Shown one piece after another: positions 40,961 through 49,232 of a DNA stretch of 60,659 nt. A program made the translations under genes and the position numbers. The stretch's first letter is position 1; the number at the start of each line of letters is the position of its first letter. The stretch lies in contig ONMN01000021.1 in NCBI GenBank assembly GCA_900318885.1, forward strand, positions 1 to 60,659, written 5' to 3'. Origin of the DNA: an uncultured Prevotellaceae bacterium. Lineage in GTDB: Bacteria; Bacteroidota; Bacteroidia; Bacteroidales; Bacteroidaceae. Under the pieces are notes generated by a model that was not told the DNA's origin, made no database searches, and was given only the letters and a program-made list of their open reading frames with translations.

Positions 40961-42515
40961 GTTGGCCTTGATGATTTCTCTGACCTGAAGGTCTGAGTGT
41001 GGCGTTGCATTGCTGATAGATACGTTCAGCGGTAAGTAATTCACTACATGTGACGATGGTGCCAACGATAACACCCAGAATACCATGCGAATTGATATTT
41101 TGTCCTGTTTGCCACACATTGGGAATCTTCGTACGGTGCGGCACCCTGCATGCCGCCCCAAGATGAATATCACGCGCAATGCCATACATACCGCCACCTT
41201 CAGTGCCAGTATAGTCACGATACGTCAATGGCGTAGAGGTATAATAGTGTTTGATGTGTGAGCGGAGATCAGGGAACTGTTTTTCGACAGATTCCAGAAG
41301 TTGTTCTGCCTTACGGAGCTTAAAAGCCTCGTAATCGTCCCCACGATGACCAACGGTTGTATTAGCCCATTGCGCTACATCCTTCATCTGCATATACGAA
41401 ATGATAACGCCGGTTTTTGCGTAACGCGGCTGTGGCTCCTGACAGAAATGCATATAGAGATATCCCTTGGGCCACGACTCCTCGTCGTACGTCTCACATC
41501 CCCATGGAGTTCCCTCATTATAACTGTAGAAATTATAATTCTGATATGGCACGGCCTCGTCTTTAAACTCCAGATAGACGGAAAAGCCGCCAATGGTCTG
41601 GGGAATGGCGTTGATGCGATTGCGGAATGCCGGACGTATCAGTTTCGAGTCTATCAGTTCCAATGTCCGCATGGGGTGGGCGTCAGAGATGACATAGTCG
41701 CATGGTAGGAGTTGACAATTGACAGTTGACAATTGACAATTGACAGTCGCAACCTCAACTCCTGTCGCATGCGTGTCGTCACAAATTATTTTGGTAACCT
41801 TACTACGCGTCAATACCCTGCCGCCATACTTTTCTATGGTACGCACCATGGACGCTGCAATCATATCGCTTCCCCCTACCACACGATAGGCACTTTGATT
41901 ATAAAAGTCCATGATGAAAGCATGGGTCGAAAACGGTGTCTTGTCTTTCTCGGCAGCATAAAGCGGCAAAGAACCAACAAGGACTTTGGCCAGTAAAGGA
42001 TCGGTGATGACACTATCAATCACTTCGTTGACAGATCGCAACTGGTATTCGGTGTTGATGGCGGCATCGCTCTCGGCATGTTTCAGAGAATGCAGCGACG
42101 ATGCTCCTGCCACGCGCTCTACCAAGTCGAAATAGGCCTCCAACTGCTGACGCTGATGGGGGAAATAGCTGACCATCTGCTCGATGAAGGCCACGCGACC
42201 ATTCGCAAAGCGATACTTCTTCCCGTCAAGACATACGACATCATATCCATCTCTGTCGAGTGGGGCTAACTGGATGTCTTTCTTAATCTCCAAATATTGC
42301 AACAGACGATCCAGCGTTTGTCCCTCAGCAGCACTCCCAACGAAATGCATGCCCGTCTCAAAACGTGCTCCGCGACGAGAGAAACATTGCAGGCAGCCAC
42401 CTACTTGAGCACCCTGCTCCAGAACGGTCACCTCGTAACCGTTCTTTGCCAGGATGACTCCACACGACAAGCCTCCCATGCCACTGCCTATGATGACTAC
42501 TCGCTGTTTACACAT
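40953..42515 (-). CDS. CrtI-like FAD-dependent oxidoreductase, copy 2
   Basis: The 520-residue protein has VVIIGSGMGGLSCGVILAKNG at the N-terminus, VTVLEQGAQVGGCLQ, and NVWQTGQNINSHGILGVIVGTI near the C-terminus, as in phytoene-desaturase-type enzymes. Its last 18 residues (CNATLRPSGQRNHQGQQH) come from a palindromic element and a heptamer array, not from the family. A second heptamer array (41707-41747) is translated as TVNCQLSTVNCQL. It overlaps the next gene by 8 bp. Confidence 0.85.
   Translation of the reverse strand: MCKQRVVIIGSGMGGLSCGVILAKNGYEVTVLEQGAQVGGCLQCFSRRGARFETGMHFVGSAAEGQTLDRLLQYLEIKKDIQLAPLDRDGYDVVCLDGKKYRFANGRVAFIEQMVSYFPHQRQQLEAYFDLVERVAGASSLHSLKHAESDAAINTEYQLRSVNEVIDSVITDPLLAKVLVGSLPLYAAEKDKTPFSTHAFIMDFYNQSAYRVVGGSDMIAASMVRTIEKYGGRVLTRSKVTKIICDDTHATGVEVATVNCQLSTVNCQLLPCDYVISDAHPMRTLELIDSKLIRPAFRNRINAIPQTIGGFSVYLEFKDEAVPYQNYNFYSYNEGTPWGCETYDEESWPKGYLYMHFCQEPQPRYAKTGVIISYMQMKDVAQWANTTVGHRGDDYEAFKLRKAEQLLESVEKQFPDLRSHIKHYYTSTPLTYRDYTGTEGGGMYGIARDIHLGAACRVPHRTKIPNVWQTGQNINSHGILGVIVGTIVTCSELLTAERIYQQCNATLRPSGQRNHQGQQH
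40975..41010 (-). repeat. Palindromic element forming the oxidoreductase C-terminus
   Basis: CTC-T-GACCT-GA-AGGTC-T-GAG plus the full tail GTGTGGCGTTGCA. Read as CNATLRPSGQRN, a different frame from the copy at 36208. Confidence 0.9.
41707..41747 (-). repeat. Heptamer array ACARTTG inside the oxidoreductase gene
   Basis: Five units of ACAATTG/ACAGTTG type, translated in frame as VNCQLST. Confidence 0.85.
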
Positions 42516-44007
42516 ATTGCTCTATTCGGTTCGCTATTTGTTCATACTTTTCGATGTAATGCTTGCGCAATTGGGACGCCTGCTTTTTAGTATCACCCAT
42601 CTGTCGCAGTTTGCTTAAAGGTATAGGGTCGCCCACCTCAATGTATATGGGTCCTTTCCGCAGATGATAAGTCCGCGGGGGCAGTATCCTTCCTGGTCCA
42701 TAGAGATACATGGGTACGACGTCTAAACCCAATTGCTCTGCGATGTGGAATGCTCCCTGATGAAAACGTCCGATGCGGCAGTCCCTTGAACGGGTGCCTT
42801 CCGGATATACTGCAATGCTGTAACCTCGCTCTACCAGCGACCGCAATTTAGGCATCAACTCGTCAATTCCATTGGCAACAGGATAAAACTCTGCATGGCG
42901 TATTATCAGACCATATATCGGGTTATGCCAAACCCATTGGTTGGTGAGGAAAATGATATTGGGCGTAAAGATAAGCTGACAGGCAAGGTCAATATGCGAC
43001 TGGTGGTTGCAGATGACCACAGAGGGCTTGGTGAAGTCGACGCCTTCAGCGACCTTATACCTAAAACGAGTACCAGGAATACCATGCCGTAGCATGACGA
43101 ATCGCGTAGCGTGGTAAATCAATCGATGTAGGTTGCGGCGTTTTTTCTCTGTCACCTTTCCAATCTTTACATATAGCCATACTATCGGGGTGAAAACGCA
43201 ACAGCAGAAGAACAGGACGAACGTCAGCGAATAAACGGTACGAACGATGTTTGACAATAGGCGGAAGAGTCGTAACGGCAAACCATAGACCACTGCCAGG
43301 AAACATAAGATGATGTTCAGCACGCTGATGCGGGCAAAGTCCATACCAGGACGGAAATGACTGACGCGTTCTTCACGTGGCGGATAATAAACATCGATGT
43401 TGATAGGAACCAGTTCTACACCATGCCATGAGGAGAATACGAGGAGTTCCAGTTCTGCCTCGTAGCGTGATGTCAGCAAACGGAGCCCGTAGAGTTTTTT
43501 CAGCGGATAGAGCCGATAACCTGTCTGGGTGTCAGGTAGGCGTCGTCCTGTCTGAACATAAAACCAGAAGTTTGAAAACTTATTGGCAAAACTACTACCC
43601 TTTGTCCGCTCAACACCATCCAGCGTGCGACTACCAATAATCAGTGCTCCAGGATGTTGTCGATTCGCCTCTAAGAAGAGACTGATATCATGTGGATAGT
43701 GTTGCCCGTCGCCATCAAGTGTAATGGCATAGGCAAAGCCCATCTCCAGAGCTCGCTGAAAACCACGTTTCAAGGCGTACCCCTTACCGCGATTCTGAGT
43801 ATATTCTACGATGGTAATACCCTCTATGGCATGAAGAATGGCGGACGTGTCGTCTGTTGATCCGTCATTAACAACAATCACATCCATGCACTCCTTGAGA
43901 GTCTGACGGACAACAGCATCTATTGTCCCAGCATTATTGTATGTGGGAATCACGACACATATACCGCGGTCGTGTAATAACTGCTGTTGTCTTAGTCCAT
44001 TATCCAT
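42508..44007 (-). CDS. Glycosyltransferase 2 / PlsC acyltransferase fusion (ApeJ-like)
   Basis: The 499-residue protein joins two enzymes. Residues 15-235 form a GT2 glycosyltransferase (CVVIPTYNNAGTID, VIVVNDGSTDDT, LDGDGQHYPHD, DTQTGYRLYP). After two hydrophobic segments, residues 300-490 form a PlsC acyltransferase (ICNHQSHIDLA with HX4D, and VYPEGTRSRDCRIG). The same fusion occurs in aryl-polyene clusters and is thought to add a sugar and acyl chain to the lipid anchor. It overlaps neighbours by 8 bp on both sides. Confidence 0.9.
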   Translation of the reverse strand: MDNGLRQQQLLHDRGICVVIPTYNNAGTIDAVVRQTLKECMDVIVVNDGSTDDTSAILHAIEGITIVEYTQNRGKGYALKRGFQRALEMGFAYAITLDGDGQHYPHDISLFLEANRQHPGALIIGSRTLDGVERTKGSSFANKFSNFWFYVQTGRRLPDTQTGYRLYPLKKLYGLRLLTSRYEAELELLVFSSWHGVELVPINIDVYYPPREERVSHFRPGMDFARISVLNIILCFLAVVYGLPLRLFRLLSNIVRTVYSLTFVLFFCCCVFTPIVWLYVKIGKVTEKKRRNLHRLIYHATRFVMLRHGIPGTRFRYKVAEGVDFTKPSVVICNHQSHIDLACQLIFTPNIIFLTNQWVWHNPIYGLIIRHAEFYPVANGIDELMPKLRSLVERGYSIAVYPEGTRSRDCRIGRFHQGAFHIAEQLGLDVVPMYLYGPGRILPPRTYHLRKGPIYIEVGDPIPLSKLRQMGDTKKQASQLRKHYIEKYEQIANRIEQYV

Positions 44008-44446
44008 TATCCATTACCTTAAGTTGGTAGGTGATGTGACGACGCTCATTGTGATACGTTGTTTCGCCCTGCTGCAGACGGAGTATCAATTGGGCAAGGT
44101 CCTTGCGAAGGATACGACGGATATACCATTTGTCCATCATGCTTATGACATGATGTAGCTTGACTTTTTGTTTTTCTGGATGATAGGTGAAATCGAGCGC
44201 TGTGACACCAAATTCATTGAAGAGGCTGCCGCGTACGACGTCGCCTTCCCGCAATAGCACACAGATGCCGCTGAGGTATGCTTTTGGCATTTCGATAGAG
44301 GCAGCATAGCGGATGCGTCCACCTTCCGTTTCAGGAATTGCAACGCCACACTCTGACCACGGGTCAGAGAATGTAGATTGCGCAAATAGCTGCATGACTG
44401 CTAATTGGCTAACGAATAGTAAACATATCAGCGCTGATTTTCTCAT
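44000..44446 (-). CDS. Exported protein of the polyene cluster, unknown function
   Basis: The 148-residue protein has a signal peptide (MRKSALICLLFVSQLAVMQLFAQ). The mature part starts with a palindromic-element-derived segment, SDPWSECGVAIP, followed by GGRIRYAASIEMPKAYLSGICVLL and a beta-rich domain. It lies between the LolA-like gene and the GT2/PlsC fusion, the position of the ApeN-like lipoprotein in other clusters, and may help carry the lipid through the periplasm. No lipobox is visible. Confidence 0.65.
   Translation of the reverse strand: MRKSALICLLFVSQLAVMQLFAQSTFSDPWSECGVAIPETEGGRIRYAASIEMPKAYLSGICVLLREGDVVRGSLFNEFGVTALDFTYHPEKQKVKLHHVISMMDKWYIRRILRKDLAQLILRLQQGETTYHNERRHITYQLKVMDNG
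44339..44371 (+). repeat. Palindromic element inside the exported-protein gene, opposite orientation
   Basis: CTCTGACC-ACG-GGTCAGAG with the tail on the other side (TGCAACGCCACAC). The host gene reads the tail forward as ECGVA. Confidence 0.9.
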
Positions 44447-45056
44447 TGGTTCTGATGTTATTCAATTCGATGACTGTCCTGTCGCCATTCTTTTCTATTA
44501 GTTCTACCTGCTTCACCATCGCATTTTTCTTACTGAAATGCAATACAATCTTCTGGAACAATTGTTTCAGGTCTTTCCGTTGAGGCAATAAGGATGCTAT
44601 CCATTCGTTTCCGTTTGTGGCAATGGTGCTCTTAAAACTTTTGTCGTCGGTGAGGCTGGTACCAACAACGCTATTCATCATGATACGGGCAATCTCGCGG
44701 AACAGCTTGTTCTTGTTCACGTCTATGACATCATTACGTTGTTTGTTTTTTAACAGCACCTTGTCGTCATTGAGTATAAAGGTATAGGAGTAGGGTGATG
44801 TGTATTCCCAACGCAGGCGATTGGCTTGCTGGTAATACATCCGGCCTTTCGACGTCATTTTGTCGTTAAGCATTCGGAGATGCTTCGTTTGTATGAAGTC
44901 GCACTGCATCGTCTTCATGCCTGATGCAGCCTGAGTGATTGCCTGACGGATTTGGGCCTCGCTCTGTTCTCTCGGAGAGAGTGTGGCGTTGCAATGCGCC
45001 ATCAGTGATAGGTGGACGGAGACGAAAACAAACAGTAGAATCAGTAATCTCTTCAT
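44409..45056 (-). CDS. LolA-like outer-membrane lipid carrier (ApeL-like)
   Basis: The 215-residue protein has a signal peptide (MKRLLILLFVFVSVHLSLMA). A LolA-like fold follows, with MKTMQCDFIQTKHLRMLNDKMTSKGRMYYQQANRLRWEYT read in the usual order (two strands, then a lipid-pocket strand). LolA-like proteins of aryl-polyene loci ferry the lipid to the outer membrane. Just after the signal peptide, HCNATLSPREQSEA is encoded by a palindromic element (44966-44993). Confidence 0.85.
   Translation of the reverse strand: MKRLLILLFVFVSVHLSLMAHCNATLSPREQSEAQIRQAITQAASGMKTMQCDFIQTKHLRMLNDKMTSKGRMYYQQANRLRWEYTSPYSYTFILNDDKVLLKNKQRNDVIDVNKNKLFREIARIMMNSVVGTSLTDDKSFKSTIATNGNEWIASLLPQRKDLKQLFQKIVLHFSKKNAMVKQVELIEKNGDRTVIELNNIRTNEKISADMFTIR
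44966..44993 (-). repeat. Palindromic element inside the LolA-like gene
   Basis: TCTCTC-G-GAGAGA plus GAGTGTGGCGTTGCA, read as CNATLSPREQ directly after the signal peptide. Confidence 0.88.
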
Positions 45057-45063
45057 AGCTTAA

Positions 45064-45417
45064 CTATTTAGCAATCAACATACATCCAACAACAATGAAT
45101 GCCACGCCAAACCATTTAATCATAGAGACCTCCTCATGAAAGAACAGTATGGCAGCCAGCATAGCAAAAACATAACTCAGACTAACCATCGGATAGGCTG
45201 AACTGAACGGGAACACCTTGACGATATACATCCAGAGCAATGAGGCAGCACCAAAGAACAGTCCGCAAGTAGCAAATTGCCAATTGGTGAGGATGGAGAG
45301 CCAGAAATCACGCGTCCACGCAAAAGGTGGCATTTTCGACAAGGCAAACTTTAAGAACACCTGCCCCCCTGTGAGCAGGATACTTTGAAGAATGGCGTAT
45401 GGTATTATTTTCCACAT
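45064..45417 (-). CDS. Small EamA/SMR-type membrane transporter
   Basis: The 117-residue protein has four transmembrane helices, GGQVFLKFALSK after helix 1 and FSSAYPMVSLSYVFAMLAAILFFHE in helix 3, as in half-size drug/metabolite transporters (ArnE/EmrE-like). Such proteins can flip lipid-linked sugars. It overlaps the ketosynthase gene by 13 bp, so it belongs to the operon. Confidence 0.8.
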   Translation of the reverse strand: MWKIIPYAILQSILLTGGQVFLKFALSKMPPFAWTRDFWLSILTNWQFATCGLFFGAASLLWMYIVKVFPFSSAYPMVSLSYVFAMLAAILFFHEEVSMIKWFGVAFIVVGCMLIAK

Positions 45418-47201
45418 GACAACACAATAGCTTTAGAGTTTACGGATGGAATATCGTCGTAGCCCAATCGCTGCATCAATTGGCGATAGAGGGGAGTCGA
45501 TTCGTCGTGGCATCCCACGAGAACCGTTTTACATTTGCCGCTTTTCAGCAACAGCTCAGCATCACGTATGGCCCAGTCAAAAGAGGCCTGGTCCTGAGTA
45601 TAAGTGATGTTATAGCCATGACAGCCCAAACGTATGGCGATATTGCTACTGATTGTATTATGCGTGCTCTGCATGAAATACGTGGGCTTTAGCATCGTTT
45701 CGCCTTCGTCTACCATTTGTCTTAACAATAACTCTGAGTTTTCCAGACATCCCAAAGCAGTGCCAGTAATGATGGCATCAGGCTGTTCTATGCCGGCTTG
45801 CCGAAGTGCCTTCAACGATGACAGTAGCGAACTTTTCATGATTTTCCCCATGCGACGGGTTTCCAAGGGTTTTACGTAGTCTCGAATCTCAGCCAACTGG
45901 TCTTCTGATGTGATTTCAACCTGAGAAAGTACGTTGATCTTTGACCCTTCAACCAATGAACTTTGCCCTTCGACCTTCGACCTTTGACCTTCGACAGTAG
46001 CAGGGGAAAGGGAAAAGACAAGTGACGTGTCATTGCCTCCAAAACCAAACGAATTGCAAACAACATGCTGAAGGTGACAGTGGTCTTCGCCCATCGTGGG
46101 GACGATGCCGCCATCTATAGCTTGCGACCATCCGAGATTGGCAGGTACAAACTGATGCTGTAGGGCAAGTAGGCAAATGACAGACTCAATGCTGCCTGAA
46201 GCACTTGTGGTATGACCAGTATACGACTTCGTAGAACTAATCAACGGCATGTTTTCGCCAAAGACACGCTTCAATGCCATGCTCTCTGACAAATCATTAT
46301 TAGGAGTACCAGTACCGTGAGCATTCACATATTGAACGTCCGATGGCTTCAAACCTGCCATCTGTAACGCTTCTGTCATTGCCAGATAAGCCCCCTCGCC
46401 ATTGTCAGACGATGCTGTTTGGTGGAATGCATCGCAAGCATTGCCATAGCCCGTAAGATAGGCGTGAGGCGTAACGCCACGACGACGGGCACCTTCTTCT
46501 GTTTCCATAACGAGGAATGCAGCACCCTCGCCAAGGTTCAGTCCTGCGCGAGTGGCATCAAAGGGCCGGCAGGGCTCATGGTCGAGAATCATCAGCGAGC
46601 GGAAGCCATTGAGATGAAAGAGTGACAGGGCCTCTGCACCACCAGCGACTACGATGTCTGCCTCACCAGCTTTCAACATTCTGGCTCCCAGCATGAGGGC
46701 ATTGGCTGCAGAAGAACAGGCGGTGGAAATCGTGGTGTATTCTGCAAAGATGTCAAAATACTCCGCTATCAGGCGGGTGCTGGCACCTGCACTGTGGTAG
46801 CGCAGGCATTGCAGGGCGGCGTCAGAGTGTGAAAACTGGTCAAATAAATCCTCTGTGATGTCCATTCCTGCCACTGTCGTGCCGGAAATAAGTACCAATC
46901 GTAGCGGTTTTTCCTTAACGGCATCACACTGGATGCCTGCATCATCCAATGCCTGTCTGACTGCCAGCATTCCCATCAGCGTGGTACGGTTAATCAGCGT
47001 ATCTTTGACTCCTAACAGATTACGCATATCGTCATTCGACAAAGGCACCTCGCCCACAGGTAATTCCTTATGGCATGAGCGGAGAAACTGCATCGTGCCA
47101 ATGCCGGAATGCTTGTGTTGCAGGGAGTCAAGAACAGATTGCTTGTCCTGTCCTATAGCACAGACAATGCCCTCGCCAGTTATGACAATATTATTGTTCA
47201 T
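45405..47201 (-). CDS. Beta-ketoacyl synthase with extra C-terminal KS-like half domain
   Basis: The 598-residue protein has a complete KS domain: active-site cysteine in TISTACSSAANALML, histidines in YVNAHGTGTPNND and TKSYTGHTTSASG. From about residue 420 a second domain of about 180 residues follows (IITGTALGCLENSELLL, TYFMQSTHNTISSNIAIRLGC, TVLVGCHDE). It resembles a truncated KS N-terminal domain, with no active-site cysteine context. The linker, ATVEGQRSKVEGQSSLVEGS, is encoded by a heptamer array. It shares one base with the ACP gene upstream. Confidence 0.88.
   Translation of the reverse strand: MNNNIVITGEGIVCAIGQDKQSVLDSLQHKHSGIGTMQFLRSCHKELPVGEVPLSNDDMRNLLGVKDTLINRTTLMGMLAVRQALDDAGIQCDAVKEKPLRLVLISGTTVAGMDITEDLFDQFSHSDAALQCLRYHSAGASTRLIAEYFDIFAEYTTISTACSSAANALMLGARMLKAGEADIVVAGGAEALSLFHLNGFRSLMILDHEPCRPFDATRAGLNLGEGAAFLVMETEEGARRRGVTPHAYLTGYGNACDAFHQTASSDNGEGAYLAMTEALQMAGLKPSDVQYVNAHGTGTPNNDLSESMALKRVFGENMPLISSTKSYTGHTTSASGSIESVICLLALQHQFVPANLGWSQAIDGGIVPTMGEDHCHLQHVVCNSFGFGGNDTSLVFSLSPATVEGQRSKVEGQSSLVEGSKINVLSQVEITSEDQLAEIRDYVKPLETRRMGKIMKSSLLSSLKALRQAGIEQPDAIITGTALGCLENSELLLRQMVDEGETMLKPTYFMQSTHNTISSNIAIRLGCHGYNITYTQDQASFDWAIRDAELLLKSGKCKTVLVGCHDESTPLYRQLMQRLGYDDIPSVNSKAIVLSCGK
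45945..46000 (-). repeat. Heptamer array GACCTTY in the interdomain linker of the ketosynthase
   Basis: Units CTTCGAC/CTTTGAC/CTTCAAC, translated as VEGQRSK repeats exactly between the two domains. Confidence 0.85.
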
Positions 47202-47497
47202 TATTTAGTCCTATGACTACTTACATATTCTGCTATTGTACGAATGCTCTTAAAGATTTCTTTCCCTTCAGCAGGATTAGCCAACTTGATGCCATACTCT
47301 TTCTCCATGAGCACAATGAGTTCAAGTGCATCGATGGAGTCAAGACCAAGACCCTCACCATCACCAAACAGTGCATCGTCGGCATCAATGTCCGCGGGGG
47401 TCATCTCTTCCAAATTTAATGCTTCAATAATCTTCTCTTTTAATTCTTCGACCAGTGGTCGAAGTGTGGCGTTGCAATCTAAAATCAATTCTTCCAT
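47201..47497 (-). CDS. Acyl carrier protein with palindromic-element N-terminus
   Basis: The 98-residue ACP has its phosphopantetheine serine in GLGLDSIDALELIVLMEKEYGIK. The N-terminal residues MEELILDCNATLRPLVEE are partly encoded by a palindromic element, which lengthens helix 1. Confidence 0.9.
   Translation of the reverse strand: MEELILDCNATLRPLVEELKEKIIEALNLEEMTPADIDADDALFGDGEGLGLDSIDALELIVLMEKEYGIKLANPAEGKEIFKSIRTIAEYVSSHRTK
47447..47476 (-). repeat. Palindromic element inside the ACP gene
   Basis: TTCGACCA-G-TGGTCGAA plus AGTGTGGCGTTGCA. The arms differ from the other copies in both halves, so pairing is conserved while sequence is not. Read as CNATLRPLVE. Confidence 0.9.
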
Positions 47498-47499
47498 AT

Positions 47500-49197
47500 T
47501 TATCTTTTTATTAATTTCAATTCTGCTTCAAAATGTTGATCGTCCTCATAATCTATCCAACCAGTCAGAATGCTTTGGATGGTTTCGTCGAGGAAAGTCG
47601 ATGCCAATACTTGGTGCATCATGTTCTCATCTTTATGGGGCAAGATATAGAAGGATGTCTCGGCATGATAACCATTGCGCACTGCTATCTCGCCACAAAC
47701 GATATTGGGTAACGTATATACAAATAGCGAGGGGCTGGGGAAATAGTCGTCGCCAACAGCAATGCTTTTTGCGTATTCACGATCAACCCACACTGATGAT
47801 GAATGGTTAAACAGCACCACAGCCCTGTCAGCGCATTGCTCCTTACGAGGGCTTTCCTGTTTTAATAAGAGTTCACTTGCAATGAATCCCAACTGAGAGA
47901 GCTTGTCCATTTTATAAAACTTGGGATAATTGCCTATCTGTTGTTTGTAGATTTCTGTGAGATCGGAGGGGGGCGTTATACGTACATGATGTTCAACAGA
48001 ATAAGTATTGGCAGTATATTGTTGAGATGGGCTTGGCGCATTTAGTGCGCAATAGACAGCAGCGTTGCAACCACCAAAACCCGATATGACCTTTACAAAT
48101 GATTGTTTGCTGATAGGCATAGGTTGAGAGGAGATGTTCACACGTCCAGAGACGCCGATTTCACTGAATCCCCTGGTACCGAGCAGTTCTCCATGCGCTA
48201 CGGAGTGCATTGTGATAATTGTCTCAAGTATTCCAGAGGTGCCAAGGGTGTGGCCGTAATATCCTTTTAGCGAATTCATGGGGACGTCGGAGAGTCCTGC
48301 GGCGGCAATGGCCACGGACTCCATCTGGTCGTTGTACATGGTGGCAGTGCCATGGGCATTGATAGCTGATAGGGTCTGGGAATCGACACCTTCCGTGACA
48401 TAGCGGATGGCATTGGCACATCCCTCTCCCTTTGGGGAAGGACTGCTGATGTGGTAGGCATCATTGCGGATAGCTCCACGGACTATTGACCAAACCTTAG
48501 AGGTGAGAGGTGAGAGGTGAGAGGTGAGAGAATTGCTCAAAATCATCGTTGCGGCAGCCTCGCCAAGATTCAAACCGATTCGCTCGATGTCAAACGGACG
48601 ACAGGGTTCTGGCGACATGGCTTTCAGCGATTGGAAACCAGACACGACGAAATGACTAATGACATCACAGCCCACAACGATGGCGGTGTCATAGCTGCCG
48701 CAGTCCAACAGACGCTGGGCAGTAACGAGGGCAGCGACACCAGAAATGCAGGCGTTGCAGACCACGAGGGGTGGGGTAGTGATGCCTAATAATGATGCAA
48801 TACGCTTGGCAGATTCTGCGGGTTGAAGGATGGCGTAATCAGCGGCAGAGAGGTAATCGATATTCGCTTTGGTGGTACTGACAACGAGCAGGGTGCGAGG
48901 ACTGGCGACATCGATGGCGCACTGGCGAAGGGCGTCCGTTACACTGTGGTAGCATAGCGATTCAAACCACGTCAAACCATGAATCATCAGTTTCTCACGC
49001 TGTTCGTCACTGAATCGCGAAGCAACATAGTCATCTTCACTCCTGCCTGAATAGCTGGCATAAGATGTCAGTGCAGAATGCAACGCCACACTCTGACCAT
49101 GGGTCAGAGAACGACCCCCCCGCAGAGCCTCATAATTCTCTGCAGTGGTCGCACCAAGCGGCGACAGGATGTTGTCAGCTATGCAATATACGTTCAT
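47500..49197 (-). CDS. Beta-ketoacyl synthase with extra C-terminal KS-like domain, copy 2
   Basis: The 565-residue protein has a KS domain with cysteine in VCNACISGVAALV and histidines in AINAHGTATMYND and LKGYYGHTLGTSG. A second domain from about residue 385 (KMDKLSQLGFIASELLL, RAVVLFNHSSSVWVDREYA, YFPSPSLFVYTLPNIVCGEIAVRNGYH) resembles a KS-like N-terminal half. Two repeats are translated: SLTHGQSVALHS near residue 33 (palindromic element) and LTSHLSPLTSK (heptamers). It precedes the ACP gene by 2 bp. Confidence 0.85.
   Translation of the reverse strand: MNVYCIADNILSPLGATTAENYEALRGGRSLTHGQSVALHSALTSYASYSGRSEDDYVASRFSDEQREKLMIHGLTWFESLCYHSVTDALRQCAIDVASPRTLLVVSTTKANIDYLSAADYAILQPAESAKRIASLLGITTPPLVVCNACISGVAALVTAQRLLDCGSYDTAIVVGCDVISHFVVSGFQSLKAMSPEPCRPFDIERIGLNLGEAAATMILSNSLTSHLSPLTSKVWSIVRGAIRNDAYHISSPSPKGEGCANAIRYVTEGVDSQTLSAINAHGTATMYNDQMESVAIAAAGLSDVPMNSLKGYYGHTLGTSGILETIITMHSVAHGELLGTRGFSEIGVSGRVNISSQPMPISKQSFVKVISGFGGCNAAVYCALNAPSPSQQYTANTYSVEHHVRITPPSDLTEIYKQQIGNYPKFYKMDKLSQLGFIASELLLKQESPRKEQCADRAVVLFNHSSSVWVDREYAKSIAVGDDYFPSPSLFVYTLPNIVCGEIAVRNGYHAETSFYILPHKDENMMHQVLASTFLDETIQSILTGWIDYEDDQHFEAELKLIKR
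48497..48532 (-). repeat. Heptamer array AGAGGTG inside the ketosynthase
   Basis: Five units of AGAGGTG type, translated as SLTSHLSPLTS. Confidence 0.85.
49079..49112 (+). repeat. Palindromic element inside the ketosynthase, opposite orientation
   Basis: CTCTGACC-ATG-GGTCAGAG with tail TGCAACGCCACAC. The host reads it as SLTHGQSVALHS, a frame not used by the other copies. Confidence 0.9.
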
Positions 49198-49232
49198 CGT
49201 TCAACGTTCAATGTTCAATGTTCAATGGTCAA
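49198..49232 (-). repeat. Heptamer array between thioesterase and ketosynthase genes
   Basis: AACATTG/AACGTTG/ACCATTG units; supplies the C-terminal TIEH and stop of the thioesterase. Confidence 0.85.
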
